Numbered from the stretch's first letter, positions 18,484-29,001 are shown. The stretch is 64,000 bases of DNA from Acidovorax benzenivorans (GCF_028680575.1 NZ_JAPCKI010000005.1:310001-374000); one strand, 5' to 3'. The notes: a model not told the origin generated them from the sequence alone. Numbers and translations are program-made.

Positions 18484-19373
18484 GCGAGTCCATGGAACTC
18501 CTGTTGCCTCACCACCAGGACCAAGTGGGCGAAAGCCCGCTGTGGAGCCCTGCCGAGCAGGCGCTGTACTGGGTGGACATTGAGGGCCGTGCGCTGCGCC
18601 GTCTGCGCTGGGCCGACCGGCAACTGAGCAGCTGGACAACCTCCGAGCGGCTGGCCTGCATTGCCTTGCATGCCAGCGGTGGGCTGGTGGCAGGCATGGA
18701 CACCGGCATCTTCCATCTGCAGCCCGCCGATGACGGCACTCTGGCCTGCACCCTCATCTCTGCCGTGCAGCACCCGCAATCGGGCATGCGTTTCAATGAC
18801 GGCCGCTGTGACCGCCAGGGGCGATTCTGGGCTGGCACCATGGTGCGCGACATGTCGCTGGCGCAGCCAGCGGGCGGCCTGTACCGGCAAGATGCACGCG
18901 GCCTCTCGGCGCCGCAGGTGCAAGGCCTGGTCACCCAGAACGGCCTGGCGTTCAGTCCCGATGGCGCCACCATGTACCTCAGCGACAGCCACCCCAGCGT
19001 GCAGAAGATCTGGGCGCTGGATCTGCATGACGACGGCAGCCTGGGCCCGCGCCGTCTGTTGGTGGACATGCGCGAGCTGCCTGGTCGGCCCGACGGTGCC
19101 GCCATCGACACCGATGGCTGCTACTGGATCTGCGCCAACGACGCTGGCATGGTGCACCGCTTCACGCCATCGGGCGTGCTGGACCGCTCGCTGGTCGTGC
19201 CCGTCAGCAAACCTTCGATGTGCAGTTTTGGCGGGCCCGACATGGACCAGCTGTTCATCACCTCCATCCGCCCCGGCCAGCCGCAGGGCAACGATGTGGC
19301 CCACGGCGGCGCGGTCTTCGTGACCCGCCCGGGCGCCCAAGGGCTCGCAGAAGCCCCGTATCAGCCCGCCTGA
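18480..19373 (+). CDS. SMP-30/gluconolactonase-family lactonase
   Basis: 297 residues from a GTG whose bases overlap the udh stop (GTGA); an ATG 12 bases later is an alternative. It is a six-bladed propeller with metal-binding segments VGESPLW (Glu), [15 protein letters not shown] (Asn/Asp), [11 protein letters not shown] (Asn) and [12 protein letters not shown] (Asp). It most likely hydrolyses the aldarolactone made by Udh to galactarate or glucarate. The overlap with udh implies coupled translation. Confidence 0.88.
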   Translation: MSESMELLLPHHQDQVGESPLWSPAEQALYWVDIEGRALRRLRWADRQLSSWTTSERLACIALHASGGLVAGMDTGIFHLQPADDGTLACTLISAVQHPQSGMRFNDGRCDRQGRFWAGTMVRDMSLAQPAGGLYRQDARGLSAPQVQGLVTQNGLAFSPDGATMYLSDSHPSVQKIWALDLHDDGSLGPRRLLVDMRELPGRPDGAAIDTDGCYWICANDAGMVHRFTPSGVLDRSLVVPVSKPSMCSFGGPDMDQLFITSIRPGQPQGNDVAHGGAVFVTRPGAQGLAEAPYQPA

Positions 19374-19416
19374 GCGCGGCGCCACCCAACAGATTCAACC
19401 CAGGAGACAACGCACC

Positions 19417-20394
19417 ATGAACGTTCCACACCTCTTTGGCCGCGTGGCCATCGCCGCTGGCATCTTGCTCGGCAGCCTGGCCGCGCAGGCCACCGAGTTC
19501 CGCTCGTCGGACATCCACCCCGAGGACTACCCCACCGTGCTGGCCGTGCGCCACATGGGCGAGACGCTGTCCAAGGCCACGGGTGGCAAGCACAGCATCA
19601 AGGTGTATGCCAAGGGTTCGCTCGGCATCGAGAAGGACACCATTGAGCAGACCAAGCTGGGTGCGATTGCCATGACCCGCGTGAACGTCGCGCCCATGAA
19701 CAATATCTGCCCCACCACCATGGTGCCCACCATGCCCTTCCTGTTCCGCGACAAGGAACACATGCGCAAGGTGCTGGACGGCGCCATCGGCGACGAGATC
19801 CTCAAGGACTGCGAGTCGCAGGGTTTTGTGGGGCTGGCGTTCTATGACTCCGGCGCGCGTTCGATCTACACCGTCAAGAAGCCCATCAAGACCCTCGCTG
19901 ATGTCAAGGGCCTGAAGGTGCGTGTGCAGCAGAGCGACCTGTGGGTGTCCTTGCTTGAAGCCATGGGTGCCAACGCCACCCCCATGCCGTTTGGCGAGGT
20001 GTACACCGCGCTCAAGACCGGTCTGGTGGACGCCGCCGAGAACAACTACCCCAGCTACGAAAGCTCGCGCCACTTCGAAGTGGCCAAATACTTCAACAAG
20101 ACCGAGCATTCCATGGCACCCGAGATCCTGCTGTTCAGCAAGCGGGTGTGGGACACCCTGAGCGCCGACGAACAAAAGGCCATCCGCGCTGCCGCCAAGG
20201 AATCGGTGGGTTTCATGCGCAAGATCTGGGACGAGCGTGAAGAAAAGTCCCTGGCCACCGTGAAGGCTGCGGGAGCGCAAATCGTCGAAATTGACAAGGT
20301 TGCCTTCAAGGCCGCGATGAAGCCGGTGTACGAAAAGTTCCTGAAAGACCCCAAGCTCCAGGACATGGTCAAGCGCATCGACGCGGTGCAGTGA
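19417..20394 (+). CDS. dctP: TRAP transporter solute-binding protein (DctP family)
   Basis: 325 residues preceded by an excellent AGGAG. A signal peptide (to about AAQA) leads into a DctP-type domain: [27 protein letters not shown], the substrate carboxylate Arg region [11 protein letters not shown], and [25 protein letters not shown]. It captures an organic acid in the periplasm. The operon context indicates a hexuronate or aldarate. A gap of 62 bases precedes dctQ. Confidence 0.92.
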   Translation: MNVPHLFGRVAIAAGILLGSLAAQATEFRSSDIHPEDYPTVLAVRHMGETLSKATGGKHSIKVYAKGSLGIEKDTIEQTKLGAIAMTRVNVAPMNNICPTTMVPTMPFLFRDKEHMRKVLDGAIGDEILKDCESQGFVGLAFYDSGARSIYTVKKPIKTLADVKGLKVRVQQSDLWVSLLEAMGANATPMPFGEVYTALKTGLVDAAENNYPSYESSRHFEVAKYFNKTEHSMAPEILLFSKRVWDTLSADEQKAIRAAAKESVGFMRKIWDEREEKSLATVKAAGAQIVEIDKVAFKAAMKPVYEKFLKDPKLQDMVKRIDAVQ

Positions 20395-20456
20395 CCCTGG
20401 CATTCCCTGCCGCAGGGCCGTGTGTCCTGCGGCAGGTCCATCTTTTCGTCTTCTGA

Positions 20457-20954
20457 ATGTTCTCTATGTACACGCGACTCTGTGCCTTCATCGCGCGCAC
20501 CTGCCTGCAGCTCGGCGTGGGGGGGCTCGTCCTCCTGGTGTGCGCCGTGCTCTACCAGGTCATTGGCCGCTACATCTTCAATGACACCCCGACCTGGGCC
20601 GAGAGTGGCGCCGTGCTGTTGGTGCTGTACGTGACCATGCTGGGCATGGCCGTGGGCGTGCGTGATGCGGGCCACATCGGTCTCGAATCCTTTCTGGTGC
20701 TGGCTCCCGACTGGCTGCGCACCAAGCTCGAACTGCTGATCCACGCGCTGGTGCTGCTGTTCGGCATCGTCATGGCCTGGAACTGTGGCGTGCTGGCCGA
20801 ATCGGTGGCGCCTTACAAGATCCCCACGCTGGGCATCTCTGAAGCCTTCAAATACGTGCCTCCTGCCATGGCTGGCGTGTTGGTTGCCATGTTCTCGCTG
20901 GAACACATCATTGCCATCCTGCACGACGCCGAGGTTGAGCCTGCGTGGCATTGA
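20457..20954 (+). CDS. dctQ: TRAP transporter small membrane subunit (DctQ family)
   Basis: 165 residues with four hydrophobic helices and the family landmarks VIGRYIFNDTPTWAES and VLLVLYVTMLGMAVGVRDAGHIG. It pairs with the large DctM subunit encoded next. A second in-frame ATG 9 bases later is also possible as start. Confidence 0.9.
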   Translation: MFSMYTRLCAFIARTCLQLGVGGLVLLVCAVLYQVIGRYIFNDTPTWAESGAVLLVLYVTMLGMAVGVRDAGHIGLESFLVLAPDWLRTKLELLIHALVLLFGIVMAWNCGVLAESVAPYKIPTLGISEAFKYVPPAMAGVLVAMFSLEHIIAILHDAEVEPAWH

Positions 20955-21000
20955 AACCGTCGTTTCAGCACCCTAACGTCCCCATAAAGATTCCACCACC

Positions 21001-22293
21001 ATGGCGTTGACCATCCTGTGCGTGAGCTTCACGCTATTGCTGCTGCTGGGCGTGCCCGTGGCCTTCTCGATCGGCCTGTCTTCGCTGGCCACCATCCTGT
21101 ACGAAGGCCTGCCGCTGGCCGTGGGCTTTCAGCAAATGATTTCGGGGATGAACCCGTTTTCGTTCCTGGCGATCCCGTTCTTCATCTTCGCTGGCGAAAT
21201 CATGATGTACGGCGGCATTGCCGACCGCATCGTCAACTTTGCCAAGAGCGTGGCGGGCCATGTGCGCGGTGGCCTGGGCATGAGCAATGTGCTCGCCTGC
21301 ACGCTGTTCGGTGGTGTCTCGGGCTCGCCCGTGGCCGACGTGTCTGCGATGGGCGCCGTGCTCATCCCGCAAATGAAAAAAGAGGGCTACCATGCCGACT
21401 ACGCGGTGAACGTGACCACACATGCATCGCTGGTGGGTGCGCTCATGCCCACGTCGCACAACCTCATCATCTTCACGCTGGCTGCGGGCGGCAAGGTGAG
21501 CATTGCGGCGCTGATTCTTGCGGGCATCGTGCCTGCGCTGCTGCTCACCATCTGCAACCTCGCGGCTGCGTACTTCGTGGCCGTCAAGCGCGGCTACCCT
21601 GCAGGCACCTTCCCCGGCTGGAAGATCGTGTGGATATCGTTCCGTGCCTCGGTGCCGGGTTTGGCTGTGGTGGTCATCATCATCGCGGGCATTCTGTCGG
21701 GGGCGTTCACGGCCACAGAGTCTGCCTCGGTGGCGGTGGTCTGGGCCCTGGTGCTGTCGGTCTTCGTCTACAAGAAGCTCACGCGCGAGCAGTTCCTCAA
21801 GGCCGCCTCCAAGGCGGTCAAGACCACGGGCACCGTACTGCTGCTGATCGGCATCTCGTCCATGTTCGGCTACCTGATCGGTCTGTACGGCGTGGCCGAG
21901 TTGACGGGCGATGCGCTCAAATCCATGAGCACCTCGCCCTGGGTGATCTTTTTGTGCGTAAACATCATCCTGTTCGTGCTCGGCACCTTCCTGGACATGG
22001 CGGCCACCATCCTCATCTGCACGCCCATCTTCCTGCCCATCTGCCAGCAGTTCGGCATGAGCACCGAGCAGTTCGGCATCGTCATGCTCATCAACTGCGC
22101 GCTGGGCCTGAACACGCCGCCCGTGGGCACCACGCAGTTCATCGGCTGCACCATCGGCGGCATTTCCGTGGGCGAGGTGATGAAGACCATCTGGCCGTTC
22201 TACAGCGCACTCATCGTGGCGCTGATGCTGGTGACCTACGTGCCACAGTTTTCGATGTGGTTGCCGGACCTGGTGCTGAAGGCCGGTGGATGA
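21001..22293 (+). CDS. dctM: TRAP transporter large membrane subunit (DctM family)
   Basis: 430 residues with about twelve hydrophobic segments and family landmarks: [38 protein letters not shown], and [13 protein letters not shown] near the C-terminus. It forms the Na+-driven translocation channel with DctQ and takes substrate from DctP. It lies between dctQ (46 bases) and garD (28 bases), consistent with one transcript. Confidence 0.93.
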   Translation: MALTILCVSFTLLLLLGVPVAFSIGLSSLATILYEGLPLAVGFQQMISGMNPFSFLAIPFFIFAGEIMMYGGIADRIVNFAKSVAGHVRGGLGMSNVLACTLFGGVSGSPVADVSAMGAVLIPQMKKEGYHADYAVNVTTHASLVGALMPTSHNLIIFTLAAGGKVSIAALILAGIVPALLLTICNLAAAYFVAVKRGYPAGTFPGWKIVWISFRASVPGLAVVVIIIAGILSGAFTATESASVAVVWALVLSVFVYKKLTREQFLKAASKAVKTTGTVLLLIGISSMFGYLIGLYGVAELTGDALKSMSTSPWVIFLCVNIILFVLGTFLDMAATILICTPIFLPICQQFGMSTEQFGIVMLINCALGLNTPPVGTTQFIGCTIGGISVGEVMKTIWPFYSALIVALMLVTYVPQFSMWLPDLVLKAGG

Positions 22294-22321
22294 GCACGGC
22301 CGTGCAAAACGCGAAGCGGAC

Positions 22322-23914
22322 ATGAAGAGAACTGACCCCATGCGAGAACCCCTCACCATCCGCATGCACGCGGACGACAACGTCGCCATCGTCGCCAACG
22401 ACGGTGGCCTGCCCGCAGGCACGGTGCTGCCCGAGGGCGTGCCGGGCGCGGGCATCATCCTGCGCGACAAGGTGCCCCAGGGCCACAAGCTAGCGTTGTC
22501 GGACATGGCCGAAGGGGATGTGGTGCGCCGCTACAGCGTGCCCATCGGCTACGCGCTCAAGCCCATCCCGGCAGGCAGCTGGGTGCACGAGCGCCTGCTG
22601 CAAATGCCCTCGGCACGCGCGCTGGAGGGCCTGCCCATGGCCACCGTGAAGCCGCCCGTGCTGGAACCGCTCACGGGCTATACCTTCGAGGGCTACCGCA
22701 ACGCCGACGGCTCGGTGGGCACGCGCAACATCCTGGCCATCACCACCACAGTGCAGTGTGTGGCGGGGGTGGTGGCCCTGGCGGTGCGCCGCATCAAGGA
22801 CGAACTGCTGCCGTTGTATCCGCAGGTTGACGACGTGATCGGCCTGGAGCACACCTATGGCTGCGGCGTGGCCATTGACGCGCCCGACGCCATCATCCCC
22901 ATCCGCACGCTGCGCAACATCAGCCTCAATCCCAACTTTGGGGGTGAGGTCATGGTGGTGAGCCTGGGCTGCGAAAAGCTCCAGCCCGACCGCCTGCTGC
23001 CTCCGGGCAGCTTCCCCATCACCGACGAGCGCGATGCGGCGCTGGGGCCCGAGACGGTGTGCCTGCAGGCCGACGAGCATGTGGGCTTCATGTCCATGCT
23101 CGACCACATCGTGCAAAGCGCGCGCCCGCACCTGGAGCGCCTGAACGCGCGCCGCCGCGAGACCATCCCCGCCAGCGAGCTGGTGCTGGGCGTGCAGTGT
23201 GGTGGCAGCGATGCGTTCTCGGGTGTCACCGCCAACCCCGCCGTGGGCTTTTGTGCCGACCTGCTGGTGCGCGCCGGAGCCACCGTGATGTTCAGCGAGA
23301 ACACGGAGGTGCGCGATGCCGTGGAGCAGCTCACCAGCCGCGCGGCCACGCCCGAGGTGGCCGAATCCATCGTGCGCGAACTGGGCTGGTACGACCGATA
23401 CCTCGACCGTGGCCGTGTGGACCGCGCAGCCAACACCACGCCGGGCAACAAGGCGGGCGGGCTGTCCAACATCGCCGAGAAGGCCATGGGCTCCATCATC
23501 AAGAGCGGCACCGCGCCTATTGCGCATGTGCTGGCACCTGGCGAGAAACTGCGCCGCGACCAGCGCGGCCTGGTGTACGCCGCCACACCCGCCAGCGACT
23601 TCATCTGCGGCACGCTGCAGCTGGCTGCGGGCATGAACCTGCATGTGTTCACCACCGGCCGGGGCACACCCTACGGTCTGGCCGAATGTCCCGTGGTCAA
23701 GGTGGCTACGCGCAGCGACCTGGCCCGGCGCTGGCACGACCTGATGGACATCAACGCGGGCAAGATCGCCGATGGCGAGGCCACCATCGAACAATTGGGC
23801 TGGGAGATGTTCCACCTGTTGCTCGACGTGGCCAGCGGCCGCAAGAAGACCTGGGCCGAACAGTGGAAGCTGCACAACGCGCTGGTGTTGTTCAATCCCG
23901 CACCCGTGACTTGA
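22322..23914 (+). CDS. garD: Galactarate dehydratase (GarD/UxaA family)
   Basis: About 530 residues from the ATG at 22322, which clears the dctM stop; an ATG at 22340 is equally plausible. The N-terminal SAF domain ([16 protein letters not shown]) is followed by a UxaA-type catalytic domain with [22 protein letters not shown], the diagnostic [20 protein letters not shown] and [20 protein letters not shown]. It dehydrates galactarate to 5-dehydro-4-deoxyglucarate. The next enzyme, 5-dehydro-4-deoxyglucarate dehydratase, is not in the window. Altronate dehydratase is a less likely alternative given udh and the lactonase. Confidence 0.87.
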   Translation: MKRTDPMREPLTIRMHADDNVAIVANDGGLPAGTVLPEGVPGAGIILRDKVPQGHKLALSDMAEGDVVRRYSVPIGYALKPIPAGSWVHERLLQMPSARALEGLPMATVKPPVLEPLTGYTFEGYRNADGSVGTRNILAITTTVQCVAGVVALAVRRIKDELLPLYPQVDDVIGLEHTYGCGVAIDAPDAIIPIRTLRNISLNPNFGGEVMVVSLGCEKLQPDRLLPPGSFPITDERDAALGPETVCLQADEHVGFMSMLDHIVQSARPHLERLNARRRETIPASELVLGVQCGGSDAFSGVTANPAVGFCADLLVRAGATVMFSENTEVRDAVEQLTSRAATPEVAESIVRELGWYDRYLDRGRVDRAANTTPGNKAGGLSNIAEKAMGSIIKSGTAPIAHVLAPGEKLRRDQRGLVYAATPASDFICGTLQLAAGMNLHVFTTGRGTPYGLAECPVVKVATRSDLARRWHDLMDINAGKIADGEATIEQLGWEMFHLLLDVASGRKKTWAEQWKLHNALVLFNPAPVT

Positions 23915-23920
23915 AGTGAC

Positions 23921-24020
23921 ACCCCCTGAGTCGCTTCGCGCCTTTCCCCTCTCTCTACGCGCTGCGCGCTACGGAAGTGGGACGCAGCCAGCGCGGCGGG
24001 GCGGCCCTTGCGCGGCTGCC
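23921..24020. repeat. Family B dispersed repeat, copy 1
   Basis: It begins ACCCCCTGAGTCGCTTCGCG, passes through CCTTTCCCCT, and ends with GGGGCGGCCCTTGCGCGGCT. The same order of blocks appears at 30893-30970. It follows the garD stop directly, and may act as a transcription end or RNA processing site. The gap continues to 24177 without a gene. Confidence 0.6.
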
Positions 24021-24127
24021 ATCGCCTGGGCTGTGCCCTTTGCATGCGTTGGGGGTGGCGCGTAGCGCAATGGATAGCAGAAACCGTGGTCTTGCAGCTT
24101 GCGTCCTGGAGCTGCGAGCCTCCTCCC

Positions 24128-24155
24128 ACACAGCCCGTCCTTGCACGGGCTGTGT
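24128..24155 (+). promoter_or_regulatory. Strong hairpin just upstream of the EamA gene
   Basis: ACACAGCCCGT (24128-24138) and its exact complement (24145-24155) enclose CCTTGC. It ends 22 bases before the EamA start and has no T-run, so it may be an operator, a leader structure or a terminator remnant. The rest of the 24021-24177 gap shows nothing else I recognise. Confidence 0.55.
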
Positions 24156-24177
24156 CACTAGAGAGCGCTGAACTCAC

Positions 24178-25107
24178 ATGGGTCACACCCGATTTTCCGA
24201 CCGCAAGGTCGTGGTGGCGCTGGCGTTGCTGTGTTGCTTGCTGTGGGGCAGCTCGTACCCAGCCATCAAAACCGGCTATGCCTGGTTTGCCGTCGCCCGC
24301 AATGACATCCCCACGCAGCTGGTGTTTGCAGGCTGGCGCTTTCTGGGCGCGGGGCTGATCTTGCTGGCCTGGGCCGTGGCCACGCGCAAGGCCATCTGGG
24401 GTCTGGGGTTGGTGGCCGGGCGCCAGTTGGTGGTGCTGGGCCTGGCACAGACCACGCTGCAGTACGTGTTCTTCTACGTGGGGCTGGCGCACACCACCGG
24501 GGTCAAGGGTTCGATCATGAACGCCACGGGCACGTTTTTCAGCGTGCTGCTGGCGCACTGGGTCTATCACAACGACCGCCTCAGCCACGCCAAGCTGTGG
24601 GGCTGCCTGGTTGGCTTTGCGGGCGTGATGGTCGTCAACCTGGGGCGCGGCACGCTGGACCTGGACTTCACGCTGCTGGGCGAAGGCTTTGTGGTGATCG
24701 CCGCCCTCGTGCTGGCCGCGGCCAGCATTTACGGCAAGCAGGTGTCGCAGCGCATGGACTCCGTCGTGATGACGGGCTGGCAGCTGGGCCTGGGCGGTGT
24801 GGCGTTGTTGGCCATTGGCTGGTCGCTGGGCGGTTCGCTCGCTGGCTTCACCTGGGGCTCGACGGTGCTGCTGTTGTACCTGGCGCTGCTGTCGTCGGCC
24901 GCGTTCTCGCTGTGGAGCATCTTGCTCAAGCACAACCGCGTGAGCCAGGTCACGGTGTTCAACTTCACGGTGCCGATCTTCGGCGCAGCGCTGTCGGCAC
25001 TGTTCCTGGGCGAGGCGCTGTGGGAGTGGAAAAACCTGCTGGCCCTGGTGTTGGTGTGCGCGGGCATCTGGCTGGTGACGCGCGACGCACCCAACCCCAC
25101 GAAATAG
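24178..25107 (+). CDS. EamA/DMT-family membrane transporter
   Basis: 309 residues with about ten hydrophobic segments arranged as two EamA repeats. The first begins LLWGSSYPAIKTGYAWF, and the second ends VPIFGAALSALFLGEALWEWKN with the family's typical late Glu. It is a drug/metabolite-type exporter or sugar-acid permease; the substrate is unknown. Its place between garD and galM suggests a link with sugar metabolism, but the hairpin and repeat upstream may mark a separate transcription unit. Confidence 0.87.
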   Translation: MGHTRFSDRKVVVALALLCCLLWGSSYPAIKTGYAWFAVARNDIPTQLVFAGWRFLGAGLILLAWAVATRKAIWGLGLVAGRQLVVLGLAQTTLQYVFFYVGLAHTTGVKGSIMNATGTFFSVLLAHWVYHNDRLSHAKLWGCLVGFAGVMVVNLGRGTLDLDFTLLGEGFVVIAALVLAAASIYGKQVSQRMDSVVMTGWQLGLGGVALLAIGWSLGGSLAGFTWGSTVLLLYLALLSSAAFSLWSILLKHNRVSQVTVFNFTVPIFGAALSALFLGEALWEWKNLLALVLVCAGIWLVTRDAPNPTK

Positions 25108-25116
25108 ACTCGGCAC

Positions 25117-26229
25117 ATGGCTTACACACTCTCCCGCGACGCATTCCAGCGCGACCTGCATGGCCAGCGCACTGACCTGTTCACCCTGCGTGGCGCGGGC
25201 GGCCTGCAGGTGGCCGTGAGCAACTACGGCGCCCGCCTGGTGCAGGTGGCGGTGCCCGACGGGCAGGGTGGCCTGGCCGATGTGGCGCTGGGCTACGACA
25301 GCCTGCAAGGCTTCCTGGAAGGCCAGCTCTCCATGGGCGCATTGATCGGGCGTTGGGCTGGGCGTTTGCGTGCAGGCACGCTCACCGTGCCGGATGGCTC
25401 GCCTTTGCAACTGCCCACCAACAGCGGCCCACACCACCACCATGGTGGGCCGCGTGGCAGCCGCTTTCAGGTGTTTGCAGTGGATGACGTGCAGGCCGAT
25501 GCACTTACCCTGAGCCACACCTTCTGCACCCAAGACGACGGCGTACCGGGTGCGGTGCGCCTGCAGCTTCGCTTGCAGGTCACGGCCGACAACGCGCTCC
25601 ACATGGCCTGGACGGCCGAGGCGCTGGATGCGCCCACCATGCTGAACCTCACCGGGCATGCGTTCTTCAACCTAGCGGGCAAGGGCAGCACCCACGGCCA
25701 CACCTTGCACGTGCCTGCCAGCCGCTATGTGCCGCTGGCAGCCGACGTATGCCCCACCGGTGCACTGGCTGCGGTGCAGGGCACGCCATTCGACTTCCGC
25801 GAGGCCCGCCGTGTGGGCGATGCAGTGGCAGCGCCCAGCGCACAACTGGCCCTGGCCGGCGGGCTGGACCACTACCTGGTGCTGGACGAACAGGATGCAC
25901 CTTTTGCACCCCCGTCGTCAGCCATCACCCCACACGGCCTGCGCCTGGCCGCGCTGCTGAGCGAGCCCGTCAGCCGCCGTGCAATGGAGGTTTGGAGCAC
26001 CGCGCCCGGTGTGCAGGTCTATGCGGGCCATGGCCTCAAGGCGGACCCGGCGCGGGATCGGGGCCGTGGCGCGCAGCAGGGCGACTGGCTCTGGCAGCCG
26101 GGCGACGGTATCTGCCTGGAACCGATGGAGTACCCCGATGCGCCCAACCACGCGGCCTTCCCCATGCGCTGGTTGGCGCCCAGGGAGGTGGTGCAGGGCG
26201 CGATCGTGTACCGGTTTCGCAGTCTCTGA
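25117..26229 (+). CDS. galM: Aldose 1-epimerase (galactose mutarotase family)
   Basis: 370 residues with the GalM landmarks: NYGARLVQVAVPD, NSGPHHHHGG with the catalytic-type His, LTGHAFFNLAG with the second His, GLDHYLVLDE, YAGHGL and the late catalytic Glu in CLEPMEYPDAPNH. It interconverts anomers of aldoses and would help supply the right anomer to Udh (inference). It starts 9 bases after the EamA stop, so the two are probably cotranscribed. Confidence 0.9.
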   Translation: MAYTLSRDAFQRDLHGQRTDLFTLRGAGGLQVAVSNYGARLVQVAVPDGQGGLADVALGYDSLQGFLEGQLSMGALIGRWAGRLRAGTLTVPDGSPLQLPTNSGPHHHHGGPRGSRFQVFAVDDVQADALTLSHTFCTQDDGVPGAVRLQLRLQVTADNALHMAWTAEALDAPTMLNLTGHAFFNLAGKGSTHGHTLHVPASRYVPLAADVCPTGALAAVQGTPFDFREARRVGDAVAAPSAQLALAGGLDHYLVLDEQDAPFAPPSSAITPHGLRLAALLSEPVSRRAMEVWSTAPGVQVYAGHGLKADPARDRGRGAQQGDWLWQPGDGICLEPMEYPDAPNHAAFPMRWLAPREVVQGAIVYRFRSL

Positions 26230-26305
26230 GCGCAGGGGTCAACGAGGTCCCCGTTTTTCGGTATGTCGCGCTACCATGCCCCCAGGTTTTCAACCGAGGT
26301 CATTC

Positions 26306-27295
26306 ATGGACACAAGCTACACCCCCAGCACCGACTGGAAAGAAGTGGTGGCCCCCGACGAAGCCCAGCGCTTTGCCGGGTATGCGCGCCAGTTTGCCGA
26401 ACTGCAGGCGCGCAAGTCGCACAAGTACGGCAATGGCAGGGGCCTGCACCGCAAGCAGCTCACCGCCGCGCGCGGCCAGTTGCAGGTGCTGGGCGATCTG
26501 CCTGCGTTCGCGGCGCATGGCCTGTTTGCCCAGCCTGGGCAGTACGAGGTGCGGGTGCGGCTGAGCAATGGCGGCATGGACAAGACCTCCGACCGCAAGC
26601 CCGACATCCGGGGCTTCTCGTTCAGCGTGTTGGGCGTGAAGGGCGATTCCGCCCTGGGCAACGGGCCTGCCAAAAGCCAGGACTTCACGCTCATCAACCA
26701 GGAGAAGTTCGCCTTTCCCCAAAGCGGCGAGTTCGTGGACTTTGTGGTGGCGGCCTCGCATGGCGGCGGCGCGCTGATCAAGTTTTTGGTGCAGCGCCAC
26801 GGGCTGCTGGGGGCCGCCAGGCAAATCGCCAAGACGGTCAAGACTTTCGGCCGACCCTTCGGCGGCTTTGCTGCGCATGCCGTACACAGCGCGGCGCCCA
26901 TCGCGTGTGGGCCGTATGCGGTGCGTGTGCGCCTGGTGCCCCATGCCTCCAACGGCGCGCCGGTCACCCAGGTTCAGGACGACTGGAACGCCGAGTTTTC
27001 GGCCCGCCTGCGCCAGCAGGATCTGTTGTGGGATCTGCAATTGCAGCCCTTTGTGAATGAGGCCACCACGCCCATTGAGGATGCCAGCGTGGACTGGCCC
27101 ACGCCCTACACCACGGTGGCCCGTCTGACCCTGCCCAGGCAAGACCCTGTGGCCGACCCCGCACTGGCCGCCGAGGTGGAGGCCGCCGTGTTCGACCCTT
27201 GGCAGGCGCTGGCTGCACACCGGCCCCTGGGTGATGTGATGCGGGCCCGCAAGGTGGTGTATTTCGAGAGCCAGAAGGGGCGTGGGGCGGTGTAG
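26306..27295 (+). CDS. Catalase-fold haem protein
   Basis: 329 residues from the ATG at 26306; the frame is open further upstream over galM but that part is spurious. Catalase-superfamily features are a His near residue 48 in GRGLHRKQ, RVRLSNGG (Arg and Asn near 85-88) and DIRGFSFSVLGV (near 100-111). It is much shorter than true monofunctional catalases and matches the small catalase-related group with peroxidase-like or unknown activity. No signal peptide is seen. Confidence 0.75.
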   Translation: MDTSYTPSTDWKEVVAPDEAQRFAGYARQFAELQARKSHKYGNGRGLHRKQLTAARGQLQVLGDLPAFAAHGLFAQPGQYEVRVRLSNGGMDKTSDRKPDIRGFSFSVLGVKGDSALGNGPAKSQDFTLINQEKFAFPQSGEFVDFVVAASHGGGALIKFLVQRHGLLGAARQIAKTVKTFGRPFGGFAAHAVHSAAPIACGPYAVRVRLVPHASNGAPVTQVQDDWNAEFSARLRQQDLLWDLQLQPFVNEATTPIEDASVDWPTPYTTVARLTLPRQDPVADPALAAEVEAAVFDPWQALAAHRPLGDVMRARKVVYFESQKGRGAV

Positions 27296-27346
27296 CCTGG
27301 GTCGCCAAAGAGCCGCTGAGCGACTCCTGGGAGATCGTAAACACGT

Positions 27347-27364
27347 TCTAAGTTTCGTCTAAGT
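27347..27364. promoter_or_regulatory. Direct repeat TCTAAGT x2, response-regulator-type site
   Basis: TCTAAGT occurs at 27347-27353 and 27358-27364, an 11-base period, one helical turn, as in OmpR-family binding sites. It sits 54 bases before the protease start. One further TCTAAGT lies at 30126-30132, between the divergent solute-binding protein and response regulator genes, which hints that this regulator controls the protease (inference). Confidence 0.5.
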
Positions 27365-27417
27365 GTTGGTGCCCACACTGTCTTCCATCGCAACTCCGAT
27401 TGGAAAGGCTCCACACC

Positions 27418-28950
27418 ATGAACACGACCACGCTGACCTCCACTCCCCGCCGCCTCATCCTGGCCCTGGTGGCCGCCGGGGCGGTGGGTGCTACGGGCGC
27501 AGGCCTCATCACCGGGCACCAGGCACGCGCATTGACCCCGCCACCCGCCATCGTGGCCCAGACACCGGCCGCCCCTGGAGGGGCCTTGCCCAGCTTTGCG
27601 CAGATCACCGCGCAGAACGGCCCGGCGGTGGTCAACATCAGCGTGACGGGCAGCACCAAGACCGCGATGGCCGATGACGACAGCCAAGACGAGAGCCAGC
27701 CCGCCGCGCGTCAGCGCCGGGGCCCGCAGATCGACCCAGACGATCCGTTCTATGAATTTTTCCGCCAGTTTGGTTTTCCGGGCGCGGGTGCGCAAGGCCA
27801 GCCCAACGTGCCCACGCACGGCCAGGGCTCGGGCTTCATCGTCAGCCCTGACGGCCTGGTGCTGACCAACGCCCACGTGGTCAAGGGCGCCAGCGAAGTC
27901 ATCGTCAAGCTCACGGACCGGCGCGAGTTCCGCGCCAAGGTGCTGGGCTCCGACCCCAAGACCGACGTGGCCGTGCTCAAGATCGACGCCAAGAACCTGC
28001 CCATGGTGCGCCTGGGCAGTACCCGCGACCTGCAGGTGGGCGAATGGGTGCTGGCCATCGGCTCGCCTTTCGGCTTTGAAAACAGCGTGACGGCGGGCGT
28101 GGTCAGCGCCAAGGGCCGCTCGCTGCCTGACGACAGCCTGGTCCCGTTCATCCAGACCGACGTGGCGGTGAACCCCGGCAACTCGGGCGGGCCGCTGTTT
28201 AACGCGCGTGGCGAGGTGGTGGGCATCAACTCGCAAATCTACAGCCGTTCGGGCGGCTACCAGGGCGTGTCGTTCTCTATCCCCATCGAGCTGGCCGCCA
28301 AGATCAAGGACCAGATCGTCGCTACCGGCAAGGTGCGCCATGCGCAACTGGGCGTGGCGGTGCAAGAGGTGAACCAGGCGTTCGCCGAGTCGTTCGCGCT
28401 CGACAAGCCCGAAGGCGCGCTGGTCGCCAGCGTCAGCAAGGGCAGCCCGGCCGAGAAGGCAGGCCTGCAGGCGGGCGACGTGATCCGCCAGGTGGACGGC
28501 CAGCCCATCGTGGCCTCGGGCGATCTGCCCGCCTGGGTGGGCCAGGCCCAGCCGGGCCAGCAGGTCAAGCTGTCGGTGTGGCGCCAGGGCAAGCCGCTGG
28601 AGCTGACCGCCACCCTGGGCGATGCCAGCGACAAGGCGATCAAGCAAGCACGTAACGACGACGCCGTGGGCAAGGGCCAACTGGGTCTGTCGCTGCGCCC
28701 GCTGGACCCGCAGGAGCGGCGTGAAATGGGTGCCAAGGGAGGCCTCAGCGAGGGCCTGGTCATCGAGCAGGCGCGGGGCCCCGCCGCCGCAGCCGGTGTG
28801 CAGCCGGGCGACGTGCTGCTGGCCATCAACGGCGCGCCCATCAAGGACATCACGCAGGTGCGTGCGGCCATGGCCAAGGCGGGCAAGTCGGTCGCGCTGC
28901 TGATTGAGCGCGACGGCGACAAGATCTTTGTGCCCGTGCGCCTGGGCTGA
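27418..28950 (+). CDS. degQ: DegP/DegQ-type periplasmic serine protease
   Basis: 510 residues from the ATG at 27418. It has a signal peptide, a trypsin-like domain with catalytic His (TNAHVV), Asp (KTDVAVLKI) and Ser (NPGNSGGPLF), and two PDZ domains (near 290-375 and 410-505). It is a periplasmic quality-control protease and chaperone of the HtrA family. It is the only gene in its unit; the TCTAAGT repeats upstream point to stress-type regulation. MucD-like and DegP-like naming cannot be separated by sequence alone. Confidence 0.93.
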   Translation: MNTTTLTSTPRRLILALVAAGAVGATGAGLITGHQARALTPPPAIVAQTPAAPGGALPSFAQITAQNGPAVVNISVTGSTKTAMADDDSQDESQPAARQRRGPQIDPDDPFYEFFRQFGFPGAGAQGQPNVPTHGQGSGFIVSPDGLVLTNAHVVKGASEVIVKLTDRREFRAKVLGSDPKTDVAVLKIDAKNLPMVRLGSTRDLQVGEWVLAIGSPFGFENSVTAGVVSAKGRSLPDDSLVPFIQTDVAVNPGNSGGPLFNARGEVVGINSQIYSRSGGYQGVSFSIPIELAAKIKDQIVATGKVRHAQLGVAVQEVNQAFAESFALDKPEGALVASVSKGSPAEKAGLQAGDVIRQVDGQPIVASGDLPAWVGQAQPGQQVKLSVWRQGKPLELTATLGDASDKAIKQARNDDAVGKGQLGLSLRPLDPQERREMGAKGGLSEGLVIEQARGPAAAAGVQPGDVLLAINGAPIKDITQVRAAMAKAGKSVALLIERDGDKIFVPVRLG

Positions 28951-29001
28951 TCCATGGCCTGCGCCCGCCGTCGGTTGGGGCCCTGCGGCGGGCGCTGCGC
29001 G

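Noticed and set aside
18178..18639. Antisense frames around udh and the lactonase
   Set aside because: Both strands are open because of GC-rich codon use; the + strand proteins carry clear family motifs.
24054..24127. A tRNA-like stretch (GCGTAGCGCAATGGATAGC) before the EamA gene
   Set aside because: The opening resembles a tRNA D-arm, but the D-stem does not close, no anticodon stem forms, and the T-arm lacks the TTC bases. It is not a tRNA gene; it may be a decayed fragment.
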